Position numbers and translations under genes: made by a program
In this document: positions 22,824 through 33,040 of the stretch, in pieces
How the letters are laid out: the number at the start of each line of letters is the position of its first letter
How positions within the stretch are numbered: position 1 is the first letter of the stretch
NCBI GenBank assembly: GCA_022841375.1
Contig: JALHRQ010000005.1
Span: 124,001 to 188,000 of the forward strand
Direction: 5' to 3'
Source of the DNA: Burkholderiales bacterium
GTDB lineage: Bacteria; Pseudomonadota; Gammaproteobacteria; Burkholderiales; SG8-41
DNA length: 64,000 bases
The notes under the pieces: model-generated
What the model was told of the DNA's origin: nothing
The model's input: only the letters and a program-made list of their open reading frames with translations
The model's database searches: none

Positions 22824-23639
22824 TCAGCCCCGTTGGAGCAAACTGGCTACCACCAGGGCTGCCAATGGCAATGTTGAGGTCAATGCATCGATGCGATCGA
22901 GCACTCCCCCATGCCCGGGCAGCAATCGGCCACTGTCCTTGACCCCCGCCTGGCGTTTGATCCACGACTCGAACAAGTCTCCAATAATGCTCAGCGGGAA
23001 TAACACGGCAACCAGCACTGCCGCCGGGATTGCAAGGTCCGGCATGTGAAGACTGAATCCGAAATGCCAGACCAAACCATAATACACCGCCACTGCGACG
23101 GCCGCCCCTGCCGCCCCTTCCCAGGTTTTACCGGGGCTGATTGTTGGAGCCAGTTTGCGGCGACCCCACTGATGACCGGCGAAATAAGCGGCGCAGTCAG
23201 CAACCCAGACAATACCCATCAAAGCCAGGAGCAGCCATGGCCGCTCCTGAAGGCGGACCATGGCCAGCCATGTCGGCACCAGCAGCACCCAACCCGTGAC
23301 GATCATCAAAATGGGAGGACGGGATTTCCAGCCAAACTTTATCCAAAGCGGTGCAGTCCCCAACCAGAAAATCGCCGAAACCGCGAATATTGCCCGGTCA
23401 ATAACGGGCGATAGTGGATCGCTTCCTGTGAGCAGGATGGTCAATGCTGAAATCAGCAACAACAGGCAATAAATCCAGCGATTTCGAGAACTGAAACCCG
23501 CCAAGTTGGCCCATTCCCAGGCGCCTGCCAGCACCAGCGGCATGAGCGCGATAGCCCACCATTCACCGGATAAATAGAAAAGACCACCCACAAAAAAGGG
23601 TAGCAGGGTTACTACGGTGAGAATTCTGGTTAAGAGCAT
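22824..23639 (-). CDS. cdsA: Phosphatidate cytidylyltransferase
   Basis: CdsA makes CDP-diacylglycerol from phosphatidic acid and CTP, the branch point for phospholipids. I use ATG 23639 (271 residues, [16 protein letters not shown]); a longer frame reaches back into uppS. About eight hydrophobic helices follow. The C-terminal signature reads [20 protein letters not shown] and then [12 protein letters not shown], which carries the catalytic Asp residues. It sits 25 bases after uppS and four before dxr. Confidence 0.95.
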   Translation of the reverse strand: MLLTRILTVVTLLPFFVGGLFYLSGEWWAIALMPLVLAGAWEWANLAGFSSRNRWIYCLLLLISALTILLTGSDPLSPVIDRAIFAVSAIFWLGTAPLWIKFGWKSRPPILMIVTGWVLLVPTWLAMVRLQERPWLLLALMGIVWVADCAAYFAGHQWGRRKLAPTISPGKTWEGAAGAAVAVAVYYGLVWHFGFSLHMPDLAIPAAVLVAVLFPLSIIGDLFESWIKRQAGVKDSGRLLPGHGGVLDRIDALTSTLPLAALVVASLLQRG

Positions 23640-23664
23640 GGCGTAAGCCGCCGTAGCAGAGCGC

Positions 23665-24438
23665 TCAGGCGTTTGCCGCGCGGTCGGGTGATGCAGCGGC
23701 GCCGGAAACCTGATCACTGGTGCGGCCAAAACGTCGCTCGCGCTTGCGATAGGAAGCTATAGCCAGATCAAGCGCCTGCGCGTCAAAATCCGGCCACAAC
23801 GTATCGGTGAAATACAACTCGGAATAAGCCAGTTGCCAAAGCAGGAAGTTGCTGATCCTCTGTTCGCCGCCGGTGCGAATGAACAGATCAGGCTCGGGAA
23901 GATCCCCCAGTGAAAGGTGCGGCAACAGCTGCACCTCGGTCCAAGGCGCATTGCCCGCCCCTTCCTGCCTGCGGAGTTTTTCGACAGCCTGCAGGATGTC
24001 CCAGCGGCCGCCATAGTTCGCGGCAACCGTAAGCGTCAAACCGGTGTTGGCGGCAGTCAGTTTTTGTGCAGAATTGATCAAATCCACCAATTGACGATCG
24101 AATCGCGTCAGATCACCGATCACGCGAAACCGGATGCCATTCTGGTGCAGGCGATCAACCTCCTGCTGCAATGCGCTGACAAACAATTGCATCAACAGGG
24201 AAATTTCTTCCTGTGGGCGACGCCAGTTTTCACTGCTGAAGGCGAAAAGGGTCAGTGCCGATACGCCGCGCTCGGCGCATGTACGCACCGTGTTGCGTAC
24301 GGCTTCGACCCCCTTGTGATGCCCCGCAACACGTGGGAGGAAGCGCCGCTTGGCCCAACGGCCATTGCCATCCATGATGATCGCGACATGGCGCGGTACA
24401 TCGTCAACAGCGGGGATTTCCTGAGTGGAACTGGTCAC
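23665..24438 (-). CDS. uppS: Undecaprenyl diphosphate synthase
   Basis: UppS condenses farnesyl diphosphate with eight isopentenyl units to make the C55 carrier for peptidoglycan and LPS sugars. The 257-residue cis-prenyltransferase has the catalytic Asp23 in [37 protein letters not shown], and the C-terminal [21 protein letters not shown]. It begins three bases after frr ends. A polar tail after residue ~240 is a little longer than usual. Confidence 0.97.
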   Translation of the reverse strand: MTSSTQEIPAVDDVPRHVAIIMDGNGRWAKRRFLPRVAGHHKGVEAVRNTVRTCAERGVSALTLFAFSSENWRRPQEEISLLMQLFVSALQQEVDRLHQNGIRFRVIGDLTRFDRQLVDLINSAQKLTAANTGLTLTVAANYGGRWDILQAVEKLRRQEGAGNAPWTEVQLLPHLSLGDLPEPDLFIRTGGEQRISNFLLWQLAYSELYFTDTLWPDFDAQALDLAIASYRKRERRFGRTSDQVSGAAASPDRAANA

Positions 24439-24441
24439 GTA

Positions 24442-24999
24442 TCAGATCGCCAGAAGGTCGGCTTCCTTGACTTCAAGCAATTTGTCGATTTCGGTGATTG
24501 AACGATCAGTCAGTTTTTGAACTTCATCCTGGGCGCGGCGCTCATCATCTTCGGCTACTTCTTTTTTCTTCAGCAGATCCTTCAGATGGGTGTTCGCATC
24601 ACGACGGATGTTGCGGATGGCGACGCGGGCATTTTCCCCCTCGTGACGCACAACCTTGATCAGGTCTTTGCGACGCTCCTCGGTCAATGCGGGCATGGGC
24701 ACTCGCACCAGATCGCCCTGAGTCATCGGATTGAGGCCAAGGTCAGCGTCGCGGATGGCCTTCTCGATGGCCTGCGCCATCTTTTTCTCCCATGGACTGA
24801 CGCCAATCGTTCGGCCGTCGACCAAGGTCACATTAGCCACCTGGGGCAGCGGTGTCGGGTTGCCGTAATAATCAACCATCACGTGGTCAAGAAGACCGGT
24901 GTGCGCACGACCGGTGCGGACCTTGCCAAGGTCGGTCTTAAGCGCCTCAATGGTCTTCTTCATTTTCTGCTCAGCGTTTTTCTTGATGTCAGCAATCAT
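24442..24999 (-). CDS. frr: Ribosome recycling factor
   Basis: RRF, with EF-G, splits the ribosome after termination. The 185-residue length is standard. The chain shows the family pattern: the N-terminal helix [20 protein letters not shown], the [19 protein letters not shown] turn into domain II, and the C-terminal helices ([39 protein letters not shown]). It sits between pyrH and uppS, as in most proteobacteria. Confidence 0.97.
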   Translation of the reverse strand: MIADIKKNAEQKMKKTIEALKTDLGKVRTGRAHTGLLDHVMVDYYGNPTPLPQVANVTLVDGRTIGVSPWEKKMAQAIEKAIRDADLGLNPMTQGDLVRVPMPALTEERRKDLIKVVRHEGENARVAIRNIRRDANTHLKDLLKKKEVAEDDERRAQDEVQKLTDRSITEIDKLLEVKEADLLAI

Positions 25000-25011
25000 T
25001 TTCGCCTCCAG

Positions 25012-25731
25012 TCAAACATGAACCATCGTGCCTTCGTCTTCACCCATCACCACCCGCTTCAGCGCCTGCGGCTTGAAGATGCTGAAAACATTGATCGGCA
25101 GCTTCTGGTCACGGCACAGCGTCAGCGCAGTGGCATCCATGACCTTGAGATTCTTGATGATCGCTTCATCGAAAGTCAGCTTCCGGTAGCGCATGGCATC
25201 GGGATGCGTTTTGGGGTCGTCGGTATAAACGCCATCGACCTTGGTCGCCTTGAGCACCAAATCAACATTCATTTCCATTCCGCGCAGGGCGGCTGCGGTA
25301 TCGGTCGTAAAAAAGGGATTGCCCGTGCCAGCGGCAAAAATGACAATCTTCCCTTCCTCCAGATAACGCATTGCCTTGCCTCGGATATACGGTTCAACCA
25401 CCTGCTCGATGTTGAGCGCGGATTGCACGCGGCTTAGCAAGCCGATCTGACGCATGGCATCCTGAATCGCCAGCGCATTCATGACGGTAGCCAGCATCCC
25501 CATATAGTCAGCCGTGGCGCGATCCATATGAGCGGCGCCTGGCGCCACGCCACGAAAAATATTACCGCCCCCGATGACTACAGCGATTTCAACTCCGAGT
25601 CTTGCGACCTCCGCCACTTCAGCAACGATGCGGTTAATGGTGTCCCGGTTAATGCCGTAGCTGTCATCTCCCATCAACGCTTCTCCACTCAGTTTGAGCA
25701 GAATGCGCTTGTAGGCAGGGGCTTGAGCCAT
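25012..25731 (-). CDS. pyrH: UMP kinase
   Basis: PyrH phosphorylates UMP to UDP and belongs to the amino acid kinase fold, not the P-loop NMP kinases. The 239-residue protein has [11 protein letters not shown] near the start, [12 protein letters not shown] at about 47-58, the [16 protein letters not shown] motif, and a [14 protein letters not shown] segment. It also feeds PyrG, encoded elsewhere in the window, through UTP. It follows tsf by 24 bases and precedes frr by 12. Confidence 0.97.
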   Translation of the reverse strand: MAQAPAYKRILLKLSGEALMGDDSYGINRDTINRIVAEVAEVARLGVEIAVVIGGGNIFRGVAPGAAHMDRATADYMGMLATVMNALAIQDAMRQIGLLSRVQSALNIEQVVEPYIRGKAMRYLEEGKIVIFAAGTGNPFFTTDTAAALRGMEMNVDLVLKATKVDGVYTDDPKTHPDAMRYRKLTFDEAIIKNLKVMDATALTLCRDQKLPINVFSIFKPQALKRVVMGEDEGTMVHV

Positions 25732-25755
25732 AAATAACCCTTTGTTTTTAAACGA

Positions 25756-26667
25756 TTAAACCTTCTGCTTGGCTTGACCGACCTGCGCCATCACCTCGGC
25801 CGCAAAATCATCTTTCTTTTTCTCGATGCCTTCGCCGACTACAAACAGGTCAAAATGGGCGACGCTGGCACTGGCTGATTTGAGCAATTGCTCAATCGTC
25901 TGCTTGTCATTTTTGACAAATAACTGGCCGAGTAGCGTTACTTCTTTCAGAAATTTCTGCACCGATCCTTCGACACGCTTAGCCATGATTTCAGGCGGAA
26001 TCGTTTTGCCGGACTTGGCGGCGTCTTCTGCCGCCTTTTCAGTTGCAACACGGCGCTCAGCCTCGATGGCTTCTGGTGCCACACCCGAAACATCCAGCGC
26101 TTTGGGCTTGCTCGCTGCAATATGCATTGCGATGTCCTTGCCGAGCGTTTCGTCACCACCGACCAGATCAATCAAGACGCCGATTTTGGCGCCGCCGTGA
26201 ATATAAGAGGCGTATTTGCCTTTGGCATCGGTGCATACAAAACGACGGATCGATACGTTCTCGCCGATCTTGCCGACCAGCGCCTTGCGACGCTCCTCGA
26301 CCACAATACCGTCAACCGTCAACGCGGAAATTGCCGCGACGTCTGCAGGCTTCTGTTCCGCCGCGAGTTTGGCCAGAGCTGACGCGAAGGCCAGAAAATC
26401 GTCGTTTTTCGCTACAAAATCGGTTTCGCAATTAAGTTCAATAATGGCGCCCTTCTTGCCGTCAGCCGCAATGTGTATGGCGACCACACCTTCCGCAGTA
26501 ACACGCGAGGAAGCCTTGCTCGCCTTGTTGCCCAGCTTGACCCGCAGAATTTCTTCGGCCTTGCCCAGATCACCGCCCGCTTCGGTCAGTGCTTTTTTGC
26601 ATTCCATCATCGGGGCATCGGTCTTTTCGCGAAGTTCCCGTACCATGCCCGCTGTAATTTCCACCAT
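25756..26667 (-). CDS. tsf: Elongation factor Ts
   Basis: EF-Ts recharges EF-Tu with GTP. The 303-residue chain begins with the UBA-like domain ([19 protein letters not shown]) and the TDFVAKND motif that contacts EF-Tu lies at about 81-88. Two further core subdomains and a coiled-coil region follow. A good site (AGAGGAATTG) precedes ATG 26667. A strong hairpin terminator separates it from rpsB, so its dose relative to S2 may be set by readthrough. Confidence 0.97.
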   Translation of the reverse strand: MVEITAGMVRELREKTDAPMMECKKALTEAGGDLGKAEEILRVKLGNKASKASSRVTAEGVVAIHIAADGKKGAIIELNCETDFVAKNDDFLAFASALAKLAAEQKPADVAAISALTVDGIVVEERRKALVGKIGENVSIRRFVCTDAKGKYASYIHGGAKIGVLIDLVGGDETLGKDIAMHIAASKPKALDVSGVAPEAIEAERRVATEKAAEDAAKSGKTIPPEIMAKRVEGSVQKFLKEVTLLGQLFVKNDKQTIEQLLKSASASVAHFDLFVVGEGIEKKKDDFAAEVMAQVGQAKQKV

Positions 26668-26692
26668 TGCTGCAATTCCTCTTACGCAATTT

Positions 26693-26720
26693 AAAAAAAA
26701 GGGGCTGAGCCAGCCCCTTG
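26693..26720 (-). terminator. Intrinsic terminator or attenuator between rpsB and tsf
   Basis: On the minus strand AGGGGCTG and CAGCCCCT pair around a short loop and are followed at once by a run of eight T. It lies 20 bases after the rpsB stop and before the tsf start. This is a textbook factor-independent terminator placed inside an operon, so partial readthrough is likely unless tsf has its own promoter. Confidence 0.85.
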
Positions 26721-26739
26721 AATATGCTGTGGAGCCAGA

Positions 26740-27492
26740 TCAGGCAGCAGCGGTTTCGCCGTCCTCAACCTCGACAAACTCGTCCGACCCACCGCTTACG
26801 ATTTCTTTGATGCTGTTATTGCGGCCTTCCAATACAGCATCCGCCATTCCGCGTGCATACAGCTTGATCGCACGGCTCGAATCGTCATTGCCGGGAATGA
26901 TGTAATCAACGCCGTCGGGCGAATGGTTGGTATCGACCACGCCGATGACCGGGATACCCAGTTTCTTGGCTTCGGTGATCGCGCCCTTCTGGTAACCGAC
27001 GTCGATCACGAAAATCGCATCGGGAAGACTGCTCATATCCTTGATGCCTCCCAGGCTGCGCTCCAGCTTGGCAATTTCGCGCTCGTATTGAAGACCTTCT
27101 TTTTTCGACAACTTCTCGAATGAACCGTCTTCGCGCATCACCAGCATGTCTTTGAGACGCTGGATCGAACCTTTGACCGTTTTGTAATTGGTCAGCATGC
27201 CGCCGAGCCAGCGGTAATCGACGTAAGGCGAAGCGCAGCGCAAAGCTTCTTCGCGCACGATGTCGCGGGCCTGGCGCTTGGTGCCGACAAACAGGATGCT
27301 GCCTTTGTTGGAGGTAATCTGGCGCACGAATTTAAGCGCATCCAGGTACATAGCCATCGTCTTTTCAAGATTGACGATGTGGATCTTGTTGCGATGACCG
27401 AAAATATACGGGGCCATCTTCGGGTTCCAGTAACGGGTCTGGTGGCCGAAGTGAACTCCGGCCTCAAGCATTTCACGCATGGTGACTGACAT
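26740..27492 (-). CDS. rpsB: 30S ribosomal protein S2
   Basis: S2 joins the small subunit late and sits near the mRNA exit. From ATG 27492, with AGGAGAT upstream, it has 250 residues; a longer frame extends into the leader and is rejected. Family landmarks are [39 protein letters not shown], the coiled-coil part around 100-160, and [33 protein letters not shown]. It heads the long operon that ends at rnhB. Confidence 0.97.
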   Translation of the reverse strand: MSVTMREMLEAGVHFGHQTRYWNPKMAPYIFGHRNKIHIVNLEKTMAMYLDALKFVRQITSNKGSILFVGTKRQARDIVREEALRCASPYVDYRWLGGMLTNYKTVKGSIQRLKDMLVMREDGSFEKLSKKEGLQYEREIAKLERSLGGIKDMSSLPDAIFVIDVGYQKGAITEAKKLGIPVIGVVDTNHSPDGVDYIIPGNDDSSRAIKLYARGMADAVLEGRNNSIKEIVSGGSDEFVEVEDGETAAA

Positions 27493-27523
27493 GATTCTTA
27501 ATCTCCTGTTAGGGTTATTCCGC

Positions 27524-27573
27524 CACCTGCCCAAGACAACCCGGAATCCGGGCACCCTTAACGTCGGCAGGTG
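27524..27573 (-). promoter_or_regulatory. Structured rpsB leader (possible S2 autoregulatory site)
   Basis: The rpsB leader contains an 8 bp stem (CACCTGCC with GGCAGGTG) enclosing a second hairpin, CCCGG-ATT-CCGGG. The structure lies about 30-80 bases before the start codon, after the promoter at 27625. In E. coli the rpsB leader binds S2 and represses rpsB-tsf. A similar role is inferred here from position only. Confidence 0.45.
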
Positions 27574-27624
27574 TGTGAAGTAAACGCCCCCGCAAAATTG
27601 CATGGGCGGTCGAGCTAACTTGTT

Positions 27625-27654
27625 ATTTTAGCACGCAAAGCGCCTTTTTCTCAA
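27625..27654 (-). promoter_or_regulatory. Sigma70-like promoter of the rpsB operon
   Basis: On the minus strand TTGAGA (-35) and TAAAAT (-10) are separated by 18 bases, about 135 bases before the rpsB start. An A-rich tract lies just after the -35 box. The match to consensus is good and no better candidate exists between rpsB and the divergent map gene. Confidence 0.65.
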
Positions 27655-27806
27655 GCCACGAAACCACATCACACTCCCCGCTCCGGAATCCCGGTTTTTG
27701 TCTGGGATTGGCGAAATTTTTGAATGGTTACAACCTGTTAGAATCGCCCCCTGCATATTTACCGCAACCCGCGCAGCCCGGCTTGGCGCGCATCGAAAGC
27801 GCCGTT

Positions 27807-28598
27807 ATGGCCGTAGAACTCAAGACCCCAAAAGACATCGAATTCATGCGCGTAGCCGGCCGCCTCGCGTCGGAAGTCCTGGATTTCATTACCCCCCATG
27901 TCCAGCCCGGCATCACGACCGGCGAACTGGACCGGTTATGCCATGACTTCATGGTCAATCAACAGGGCACCATACCGGCGCCGCTGAACTACACACCGCC
28001 GGGCTATACGCCCTATCCCAAATCGATCTGCACATCAGTCAATCATGTTGTCTGCCATGGCGTGCCTGGAGAAAAGCGCCTGAAAAGCGGCGATATCGTG
28101 AATCTTGATATCACCGTCATCAAGGATGGCTACCACGGTGATACCAGCCGCATGTTTTTCATTGGTCCGCCATCCATCCAGGCCCGTCGGCTGGTGGAGC
28201 TGACATACGACTGCATGTGGCGCGGAATCCGCGTTATCAAACCCGGCAAAACCCTGGGCGACATCGGCCATGCGATCCAGTCCCATGCCGAACGCAACGG
28301 CTGCAGCATTGTTCGCGAGTTTTGCGGTCACGGCATCGGCCGCAAGTTTCACGAAGATCCCCAGATCCTGCATTACGGCAGCCCGGACATCGGCATGAAG
28401 CTCGAAGAAGGCATGATTTTCACGGTCGAGCCCATGATCAATGCCGGCCGGCCTGAGATTCGTCAGATGGCTGATGGCTGGACCATCGTCACCAAAGACC
28501 ACAGTTTGTCCGCGCAATGGGAACACACCGTGCTGGTAACCGCTGACGGATATGAAGTCCTGACAGTTTCCGCCGGCAGTCCACCCCTGCCTGCTTAA
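27807..28598 (+). CDS. map: Methionine aminopeptidase type I
   Basis: Map removes the initiator Met from new proteins. I start at ATG 27807 (263 residues, MAVELKTPKDIEFMRVAGRL); a frame opening 33 codons earlier overlaps the divergent rpsB promoter zone. Metal ligands are visible in order: Asp in NLDITVIKDGYHGDTSRMF (two Asp), His in GHGIGRKFHEDP, Glu in FTVEPMIN, and Glu in WEHTVLV. The catalytic His lies in VNHVVCHGVP. It is divergent from rpsB and followed by glnD after 12 bases, an arrangement known from E. coli. Confidence 0.96.
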   Translation: MAVELKTPKDIEFMRVAGRLASEVLDFITPHVQPGITTGELDRLCHDFMVNQQGTIPAPLNYTPPGYTPYPKSICTSVNHVVCHGVPGEKRLKSGDIVNLDITVIKDGYHGDTSRMFFIGPPSIQARRLVELTYDCMWRGIRVIKPGKTLGDIGHAIQSHAERNGCSIVREFCGHGIGRKFHEDPQILHYGSPDIGMKLEEGMIFTVEPMINAGRPEIRQMADGWTIVTKDHSLSAQWEHTVLVTADGYEVLTVSAGSPPLPA

Positions 28599-28610
28599 GA
28601 CCTGAATCAA

Positions 28611-31202
28611 ATGCACGCCGCGTCCGAACCACTGCACCGGAACGCCGCCACCGTCGGAGTCGGCGCCCAGCGCGCAGCGCTGTCGTCGGAACGCCTCGCC
28701 ATCCGCACCAGCTTCGAATCCGGCGAATTGGGTCGCGATCTCCTGCACAGGCTTGCCTTGCTGACTGACCGCCATCTGCGGCTCGCCTGGAAAGTCCAGC
28801 AAATGCCGCAGGGTGCATCACTGATCGCCGTTGGCGGTTACGGCCGGGGGCAGCTGTTTCCCTATTCCGATGTCGATATTCTGATTCTGCTGCCGGGTGC
28901 GCCTGACGAAGCTTTGAAATCAAAACTCGAGACTCTGGTCGGACACTTATGGGACATCGGGCTGGAAACCGGTCATAGCGTGCGCACGCTTGACCAGTGT
29001 TTCGAGATGGCTGCAACGGATATCACGGTGCAGACCACATTGCTTGAATCGCGCCTAATCACCGGCAATCGCGACTTATACCGCCGCTTTACCCGCAGGC
29101 TGCAGCAGTCGATAGACCCGGCAGCGTTCCTGCGCGCCAAGACGATCGAGCAACAGGATCGTCATTCGAGGCATCAGGAAACCAACCTCGAGCCCAACCT
29201 CAAGGAAAGCGCGGGCGGCTTGCGCGATCTGAATACCATCCTGTGGATTTCCCGTGCAGCCGGTCTCGGTCGCACCTGGCTGGAACTTGCGCGTCGCGGG
29301 TTTATCACCCGTGATGAGGCTGCCGCGATCAGCCGCCATGAGCGCCTGCTGGAAGTGCTGCGCATACATCTGCATTATCTCGCCGGCCGTCGCGAGGATC
29401 GCCTGCTGTTTGATTACCAGACTGCGCTCGCCCAACAACTCGGCTTTGCCGAACGTATTGGTAAACGCGCCAGTGAACGGCTGATGCAGCGCTATTACCA
29501 AACCGCCAAATCCGTTTCGCAATTGAACACGATTCTGCTGCAGAATCTTCAGCGGCGTATTACACCATTGGGAAATCGCCAGTTAAAACCGCTGAATGAG
29601 CGGTTTGTCATTCTCGGCGAATTCCTGTCGGCTCCCGACGAAACCATTTTTGAGCGCGACCCCTGCGCGATTCTCGAAGCGTTCGTATTGATGCAGAAGC
29701 ATCGTGAAATAAAGGCCATCGGCGCGGTCACTCTCAGGGCATTGTGGCGGGCGAGACGGCGCATCAATCCTGCTGCCCGGCGTGATCCACGGATGCGCGA
29801 ACTGTTCATGGCCATCCTGCGCAGTCCAATCAGTGTTGTTCGCGAACTTCGGCGCATGCACCAGTACGACATCCTGGGGCGATACATTCCGGCATTTGGT
29901 CGCATCGTCGGCCAGATGCAACACGACCTCTACCATGTCTATACCGTCGACGAGCACATCCTCAAGGTCGTTCGGAACTTGCGCCGTTTTGCCGTTCCGG
30001 AACTGGCCCATGAGTTTCCGCTGTGCAGCCGGCTGATGAGCGAATTCGTTAAACCTGAACTTCTCTATCTCGCCGGGTTATTCCATGACATAGCCAAAGG
30101 CCGTGGCGGAGACCATTCCCTATTGGGCAAGCCCGATACACTACGTTTCTGCAAAGCCCATGGCCTCAATGCCGCAGACTGCGATCTGGTCACCTGGCTG
30201 GTTGAACAGCATCTGGTGATGTCAGCTACCGCACAAAAACAGGATTTGAGCGACCCGGGAATCATTCAGGCGTTCGCAAAAAGAGTCGGCGACGAACGGC
30301 ATCTTATTGCACTGTATTTACTGACGGTCGCGGATATCCGCGGCACCAGTCCCAAGGTATGGAACGCCTGGAAAGCCAGACTGCTGGAGAATCTCTTTCA
30401 TGGCACTCAGCGTCTGTTGTCCGGCGAGCCCAGCGAACGCCAGGATGGGCAGCGTGCACGTCAGGAAGAAGCCATTGCCAAGCTGCTGCTCTATGCAATT
30501 CCCGAAAATACTTACAAGGAATTCTGGCAGCAACTCGATACTGGATATTTTCTGCGCCATGATCCCCAGGAAATCGCCTGGCACACCCGTCATTTGTACC
30601 ACCGTTTTAAGACCACTGAACCGGTCGTTCGAGCGCGTTTATCCCCGGTTGGCGAAGGCCTGCAGGTCATGGTTTATGTAGCCGACCAGAAAGAACTTTT
30701 TTCAAGAATCTGCGGCTTTTTCGAAAGCATCAGCTTCGATATTTTTGAAGCCAAGATACACACCACACAGCACGGCTATGCCCTTGATACCTTCCAGATC
30801 CAGGACACTTCGGGCCGGCAGCCTTCCGAGTATCGCGATCTGATCAGCTACATTGAATACGAGCTGACCGACCGCCTTTCTCACAAATCCCCCCTGCCAC
30901 CGCTCACCAAACCCCGGATCAATCGGCAATTGCGGCATTTTCCGATCACTCCCGAAGTCAACATCCAGACCGACGAGCGTGGTGACTACCGGATGCTGTC
31001 TATCGTTGCTGGCGATCGCCCGGGCCTGCTGTCACGGATTTCGCGAACTCTTACTGCGTTCGACATTAATTTGCATTCAGCCAAGATCAACACGCTGGGC
31101 TTCCGTGCCGAAGATACCTTTGTCGTCAGCGGCAGTGTGCTTAACAATCCCAAGAACACCGTTCGTTTTGAGAGTGAACTACTCGATCAGTTGCGGATTT
31201 GA
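28611..31202 (+). CDS. glnD: PII uridylyltransferase/uridylyl-removing enzyme
   Basis: GlnD senses glutamine and adds or removes UMP on PII proteins, controlling nitrogen metabolism through GlnE and NtrBC. The 863-residue protein has the nucleotidyltransferase site GGYGRGQLFPYSDVDIL (75-91, Asp87 and Asp89), a helical linker, an HD domain (LFHDIAKGRGGDHS, near 495) that removes UMP, and two C-terminal ACT domains (VMVYVADQKELFSRI; MLSIVAGDRPGLLSRI) that bind glutamine. It is convergent with def, with 15 bases between stops. Confidence 0.96.
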   Translation: MHAASEPLHRNAATVGVGAQRAALSSERLAIRTSFESGELGRDLLHRLALLTDRHLRLAWKVQQMPQGASLIAVGGYGRGQLFPYSDVDILILLPGAPDEALKSKLETLVGHLWDIGLETGHSVRTLDQCFEMAATDITVQTTLLESRLITGNRDLYRRFTRRLQQSIDPAAFLRAKTIEQQDRHSRHQETNLEPNLKESAGGLRDLNTILWISRAAGLGRTWLELARRGFITRDEAAAISRHERLLEVLRIHLHYLAGRREDRLLFDYQTALAQQLGFAERIGKRASERLMQRYYQTAKSVSQLNTILLQNLQRRITPLGNRQLKPLNERFVILGEFLSAPDETIFERDPCAILEAFVLMQKHREIKAIGAVTLRALWRARRRINPAARRDPRMRELFMAILRSPISVVRELRRMHQYDILGRYIPAFGRIVGQMQHDLYHVYTVDEHILKVVRNLRRFAVPELAHEFPLCSRLMSEFVKPELLYLAGLFHDIAKGRGGDHSLLGKPDTLRFCKAHGLNAADCDLVTWLVEQHLVMSATAQKQDLSDPGIIQAFAKRVGDERHLIALYLLTVADIRGTSPKVWNAWKARLLENLFHGTQRLLSGEPSERQDGQRARQEEAIAKLLLYAIPENTYKEFWQQLDTGYFLRHDPQEIAWHTRHLYHRFKTTEPVVRARLSPVGEGLQVMVYVADQKELFSRICGFFESISFDIFEAKIHTTQHGYALDTFQIQDTSGRQPSEYRDLISYIEYELTDRLSHKSPLPPLTKPRINRQLRHFPITPEVNIQTDERGDYRMLSIVAGDRPGLLSRISRTLTAFDINLHSAKINTLGFRAEDTFVVSGSVLNNPKNTVRFESELLDQLRI

Positions 31203-31217
31203 AATGGCAACGCGGAT

Positions 31218-31751
31218 TTAATCGTCGGTCAGGTCTTCGCCGGGAAACAACTCTGCGGTGAAGCCGAAGTTGCGCAAGTCTTCGACTCGCATCGGATACA
31301 GTATGCCATCCAGGTGATCGCATTCGTGCTGGACAACCCGGGCATGAAAATCCTCGACCGTGCGGTCAATGGCATTTCCTGAGACATCAAAACCCTGATA
31401 CCGGAGTCTTTTGTAACGAGGCACCAATCCGCGCATGCCCGGCACCGACAGGCAACCTTCCCAGCCGTCCTCGAAATCGTTGTCGATGGGCGTCAATACC
31501 GGATTGATCAGTACCGTATAAGGAACGGGCTCCGCATCCGGATAGCGGGCGTTGTCTTCGATACCAAAAATAACCACCCGCAGAGGAACCCCGATTTGCG
31601 GGGCGGCAAGTCCTGCGCCATTAAGCGCGGCCATGGTGTCTTCCATATCACCCAGCAGCCCACGCAATTCCGGCGTGTCAAAGCGTTCGATGGGTCTTGA
31701 AACGATCAACAAACGCGGATCCCCCATACGCAGCACCGGCTTAATGGCCAT
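31218..31751 (-). CDS. def: Peptide deformylase
   Basis: Def removes the N-formyl group from new proteins, the step before Map. The 177-residue protein has all three motifs: [10 protein letters not shown] (46-54), EGCLSVPG with the metal Cys100, and QHECDHLDG with His142, catalytic Glu143 and His146. GGAGG precedes its ATG. It overlaps the end of mtnP by 11 bases and closes the smc operon. Most genomes also have a def next to fmt; whether this is the only copy cannot be told here. Confidence 0.95.
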   Translation of the reverse strand: MAIKPVLRMGDPRLLIVSRPIERFDTPELRGLLGDMEDTMAALNGAGLAAPQIGVPLRVVIFGIEDNARYPDAEPVPYTVLINPVLTPIDNDFEDGWEGCLSVPGMRGLVPRYKRLRYQGFDVSGNAIDRTVEDFHARVVQHECDHLDGILYPMRVEDLRNFGFTAELFPGEDLTDD

Positions 31752-32487
31752 GGTTGACCTCCAGCGCTCCGATCACCTGACGCACTTTTTGCATGGCAGT
31801 TTCAGCCACCGTCTGAATTTCTGTCAGTGAAATTTCTTTTGCTAAGCCAGCGCGACCGGCAGCAGGATTGACCACGACCGCCAGCATGGCATAACAAATC
31901 CCGAGTTCCCGCGCGAGGACGGCCTCCGGCATACCCGTCATGCCCACGATGTGCGAGCCGTCGCGTTCCAATCGGTTGATTTCAGCCGCCGTCTCCAGCC
32001 GCGGCCCCTGTGTTGCGCCGTAAGTGGCGCCATCCAGCAATTCAAACCCGGCGACGCTCCCGGCTTTCAGCAATTGTTGCCGCAGTCCGGTGCAAAAAGG
32101 CCGTGTGAAGTCGATGTGCTGCAATGGCAGGTCAACGCCGTCGAAAAAAGTGCCTTCCCGGCCGTGCGTATAGTCAATGATCTGGTCCGGAACAACCAAG
32201 CCCCCGGCAACCATCGCTGCGCTGATTCCACCCACCGTAGAAATCGCGATGATATGGCGCACCCCCTGCGCATGCAGGGCCCACAGATTAGCTCGGTAAT
32301 TGATGCGATGAGGGGCGATTGAATGATCAGTCGCATGTCGTGGCAGGAACACCATCTCGCGTCCACGCAGCTTGCCAAAAACCAGTGGCGCTGAAGGTGC
32401 TCCATACGGCGTTGCGCATTCCAGCCTCCGATTGATCTTGAGTTCGTCGAATCGATCAAATCCGCTCCCACCGATGATGCCAAGCAT
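31741..32487 (-). CDS. mtnP: S-methyl-5'-thioinosine (or thioadenosine) phosphorylase
   Basis: This purine nucleoside phosphorylase splits a methylthio-nucleoside left over from polyamine and homoserine-lactone synthesis. From ATG 32487 it has 248 residues: [43 protein letters not shown], and [20 protein letters not shown]. Where methylthioadenosine enzymes have a conserved Asp pair (TDYD), this protein reads VVNPAAG, as in the methylthioinosine phosphorylases of Pseudomonas. Next-door hpt would recycle the hypoxanthine released. I therefore favour methylthioinosine as substrate. The symbol mtnP is for the family. Confidence 0.85.
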   Translation of the reverse strand: MLGIIGGSGFDRFDELKINRRLECATPYGAPSAPLVFGKLRGREMVFLPRHATDHSIAPHRINYRANLWALHAQGVRHIIAISTVGGISAAMVAGGLVVPDQIIDYTHGREGTFFDGVDLPLQHIDFTRPFCTGLRQQLLKAGSVAGFELLDGATYGATQGPRLETAAEINRLERDGSHIVGMTGMPEAVLARELGICYAMLAVVVNPAAGRAGLAKEISLTEIQTVAETAMQKVRQVIGALEVNHGH

Positions 32488-32494
32488 GCCGTTA

Positions 32495-33040
32495 TCAGTC
32501 CTGTTGATCTTGTGCGAGAGCATATACCGCGGGCAAGTTGCGCCATTGACCGCGAACATCCATACCGAAGCCGAACACATAGCGATTGGGCAGCGTAACG
32601 CCGACAAAATCCGCTGTCACCGGCTTCACTCGCTGCAGATCTTTATCCGCAAATACGGCGATCAGCACTTTTGCTGCGCCGGCTTCCAGCAGTTTTTCAC
32701 GTACCGCTGCCAGCGTCAGACCCTCATCCAGGATATCGTCGATCAACAGCACCGTGCGTCCGCCAATCTGATCCGGTATCCCTGCTCGCCACGTCAAAGA
32801 CCCGCCATGGGTGGCTGCACCGTAGCGTGTCGCGTCTACGTAGTCGACATCCACGGGAAAACGCAGTTGCGGCAGCAGATGCCCTGCAAAAATCAGGCCG
32901 CCACGCATCACCACGAGGGCCAGCGTAGGTATGGATTGGGATGCGAGTGCCGCGTTCACCGCATCCGCCACCCGGGTTACTGCTGCAGCAACGCCTTCAG
33001 GCGCCAGCAGCAATTCAGCACGTGGAGGCAAAACAGGCAT
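32495..33040 (-). CDS. hpt: Hypoxanthine-guanine phosphoribosyltransferase
   Basis: Hpt salvages hypoxanthine and guanine to IMP and GMP using PRPP. I use ATG 33040, which overlaps the TGA of the preceding DsrE-like gene (TGATG), giving 181 residues; the TTG one codon earlier is less likely. The PRPP-binding motif is VLLIDDILDEGLTL at about 116-129, and VDYVDATRYG and the PLPNRYVFGFGMD-like end (TLPNRYVFGFGMDV) are also recognisable. It lies seven bases upstream of mtnP, suggesting a joint purine salvage role. Confidence 0.92.
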   Translation of the reverse strand: MPVLPPRAELLLAPEGVAAAVTRVADAVNAALASQSIPTLALVVMRGGLIFAGHLLPQLRFPVDVDYVDATRYGAATHGGSLTWRAGIPDQIGGRTVLLIDDILDEGLTLAAVREKLLEAGAAKVLIAVFADKDLQRVKPVTADFVGVTLPNRYVFGFGMDVRGQWRNLPAVYALAQDQQD

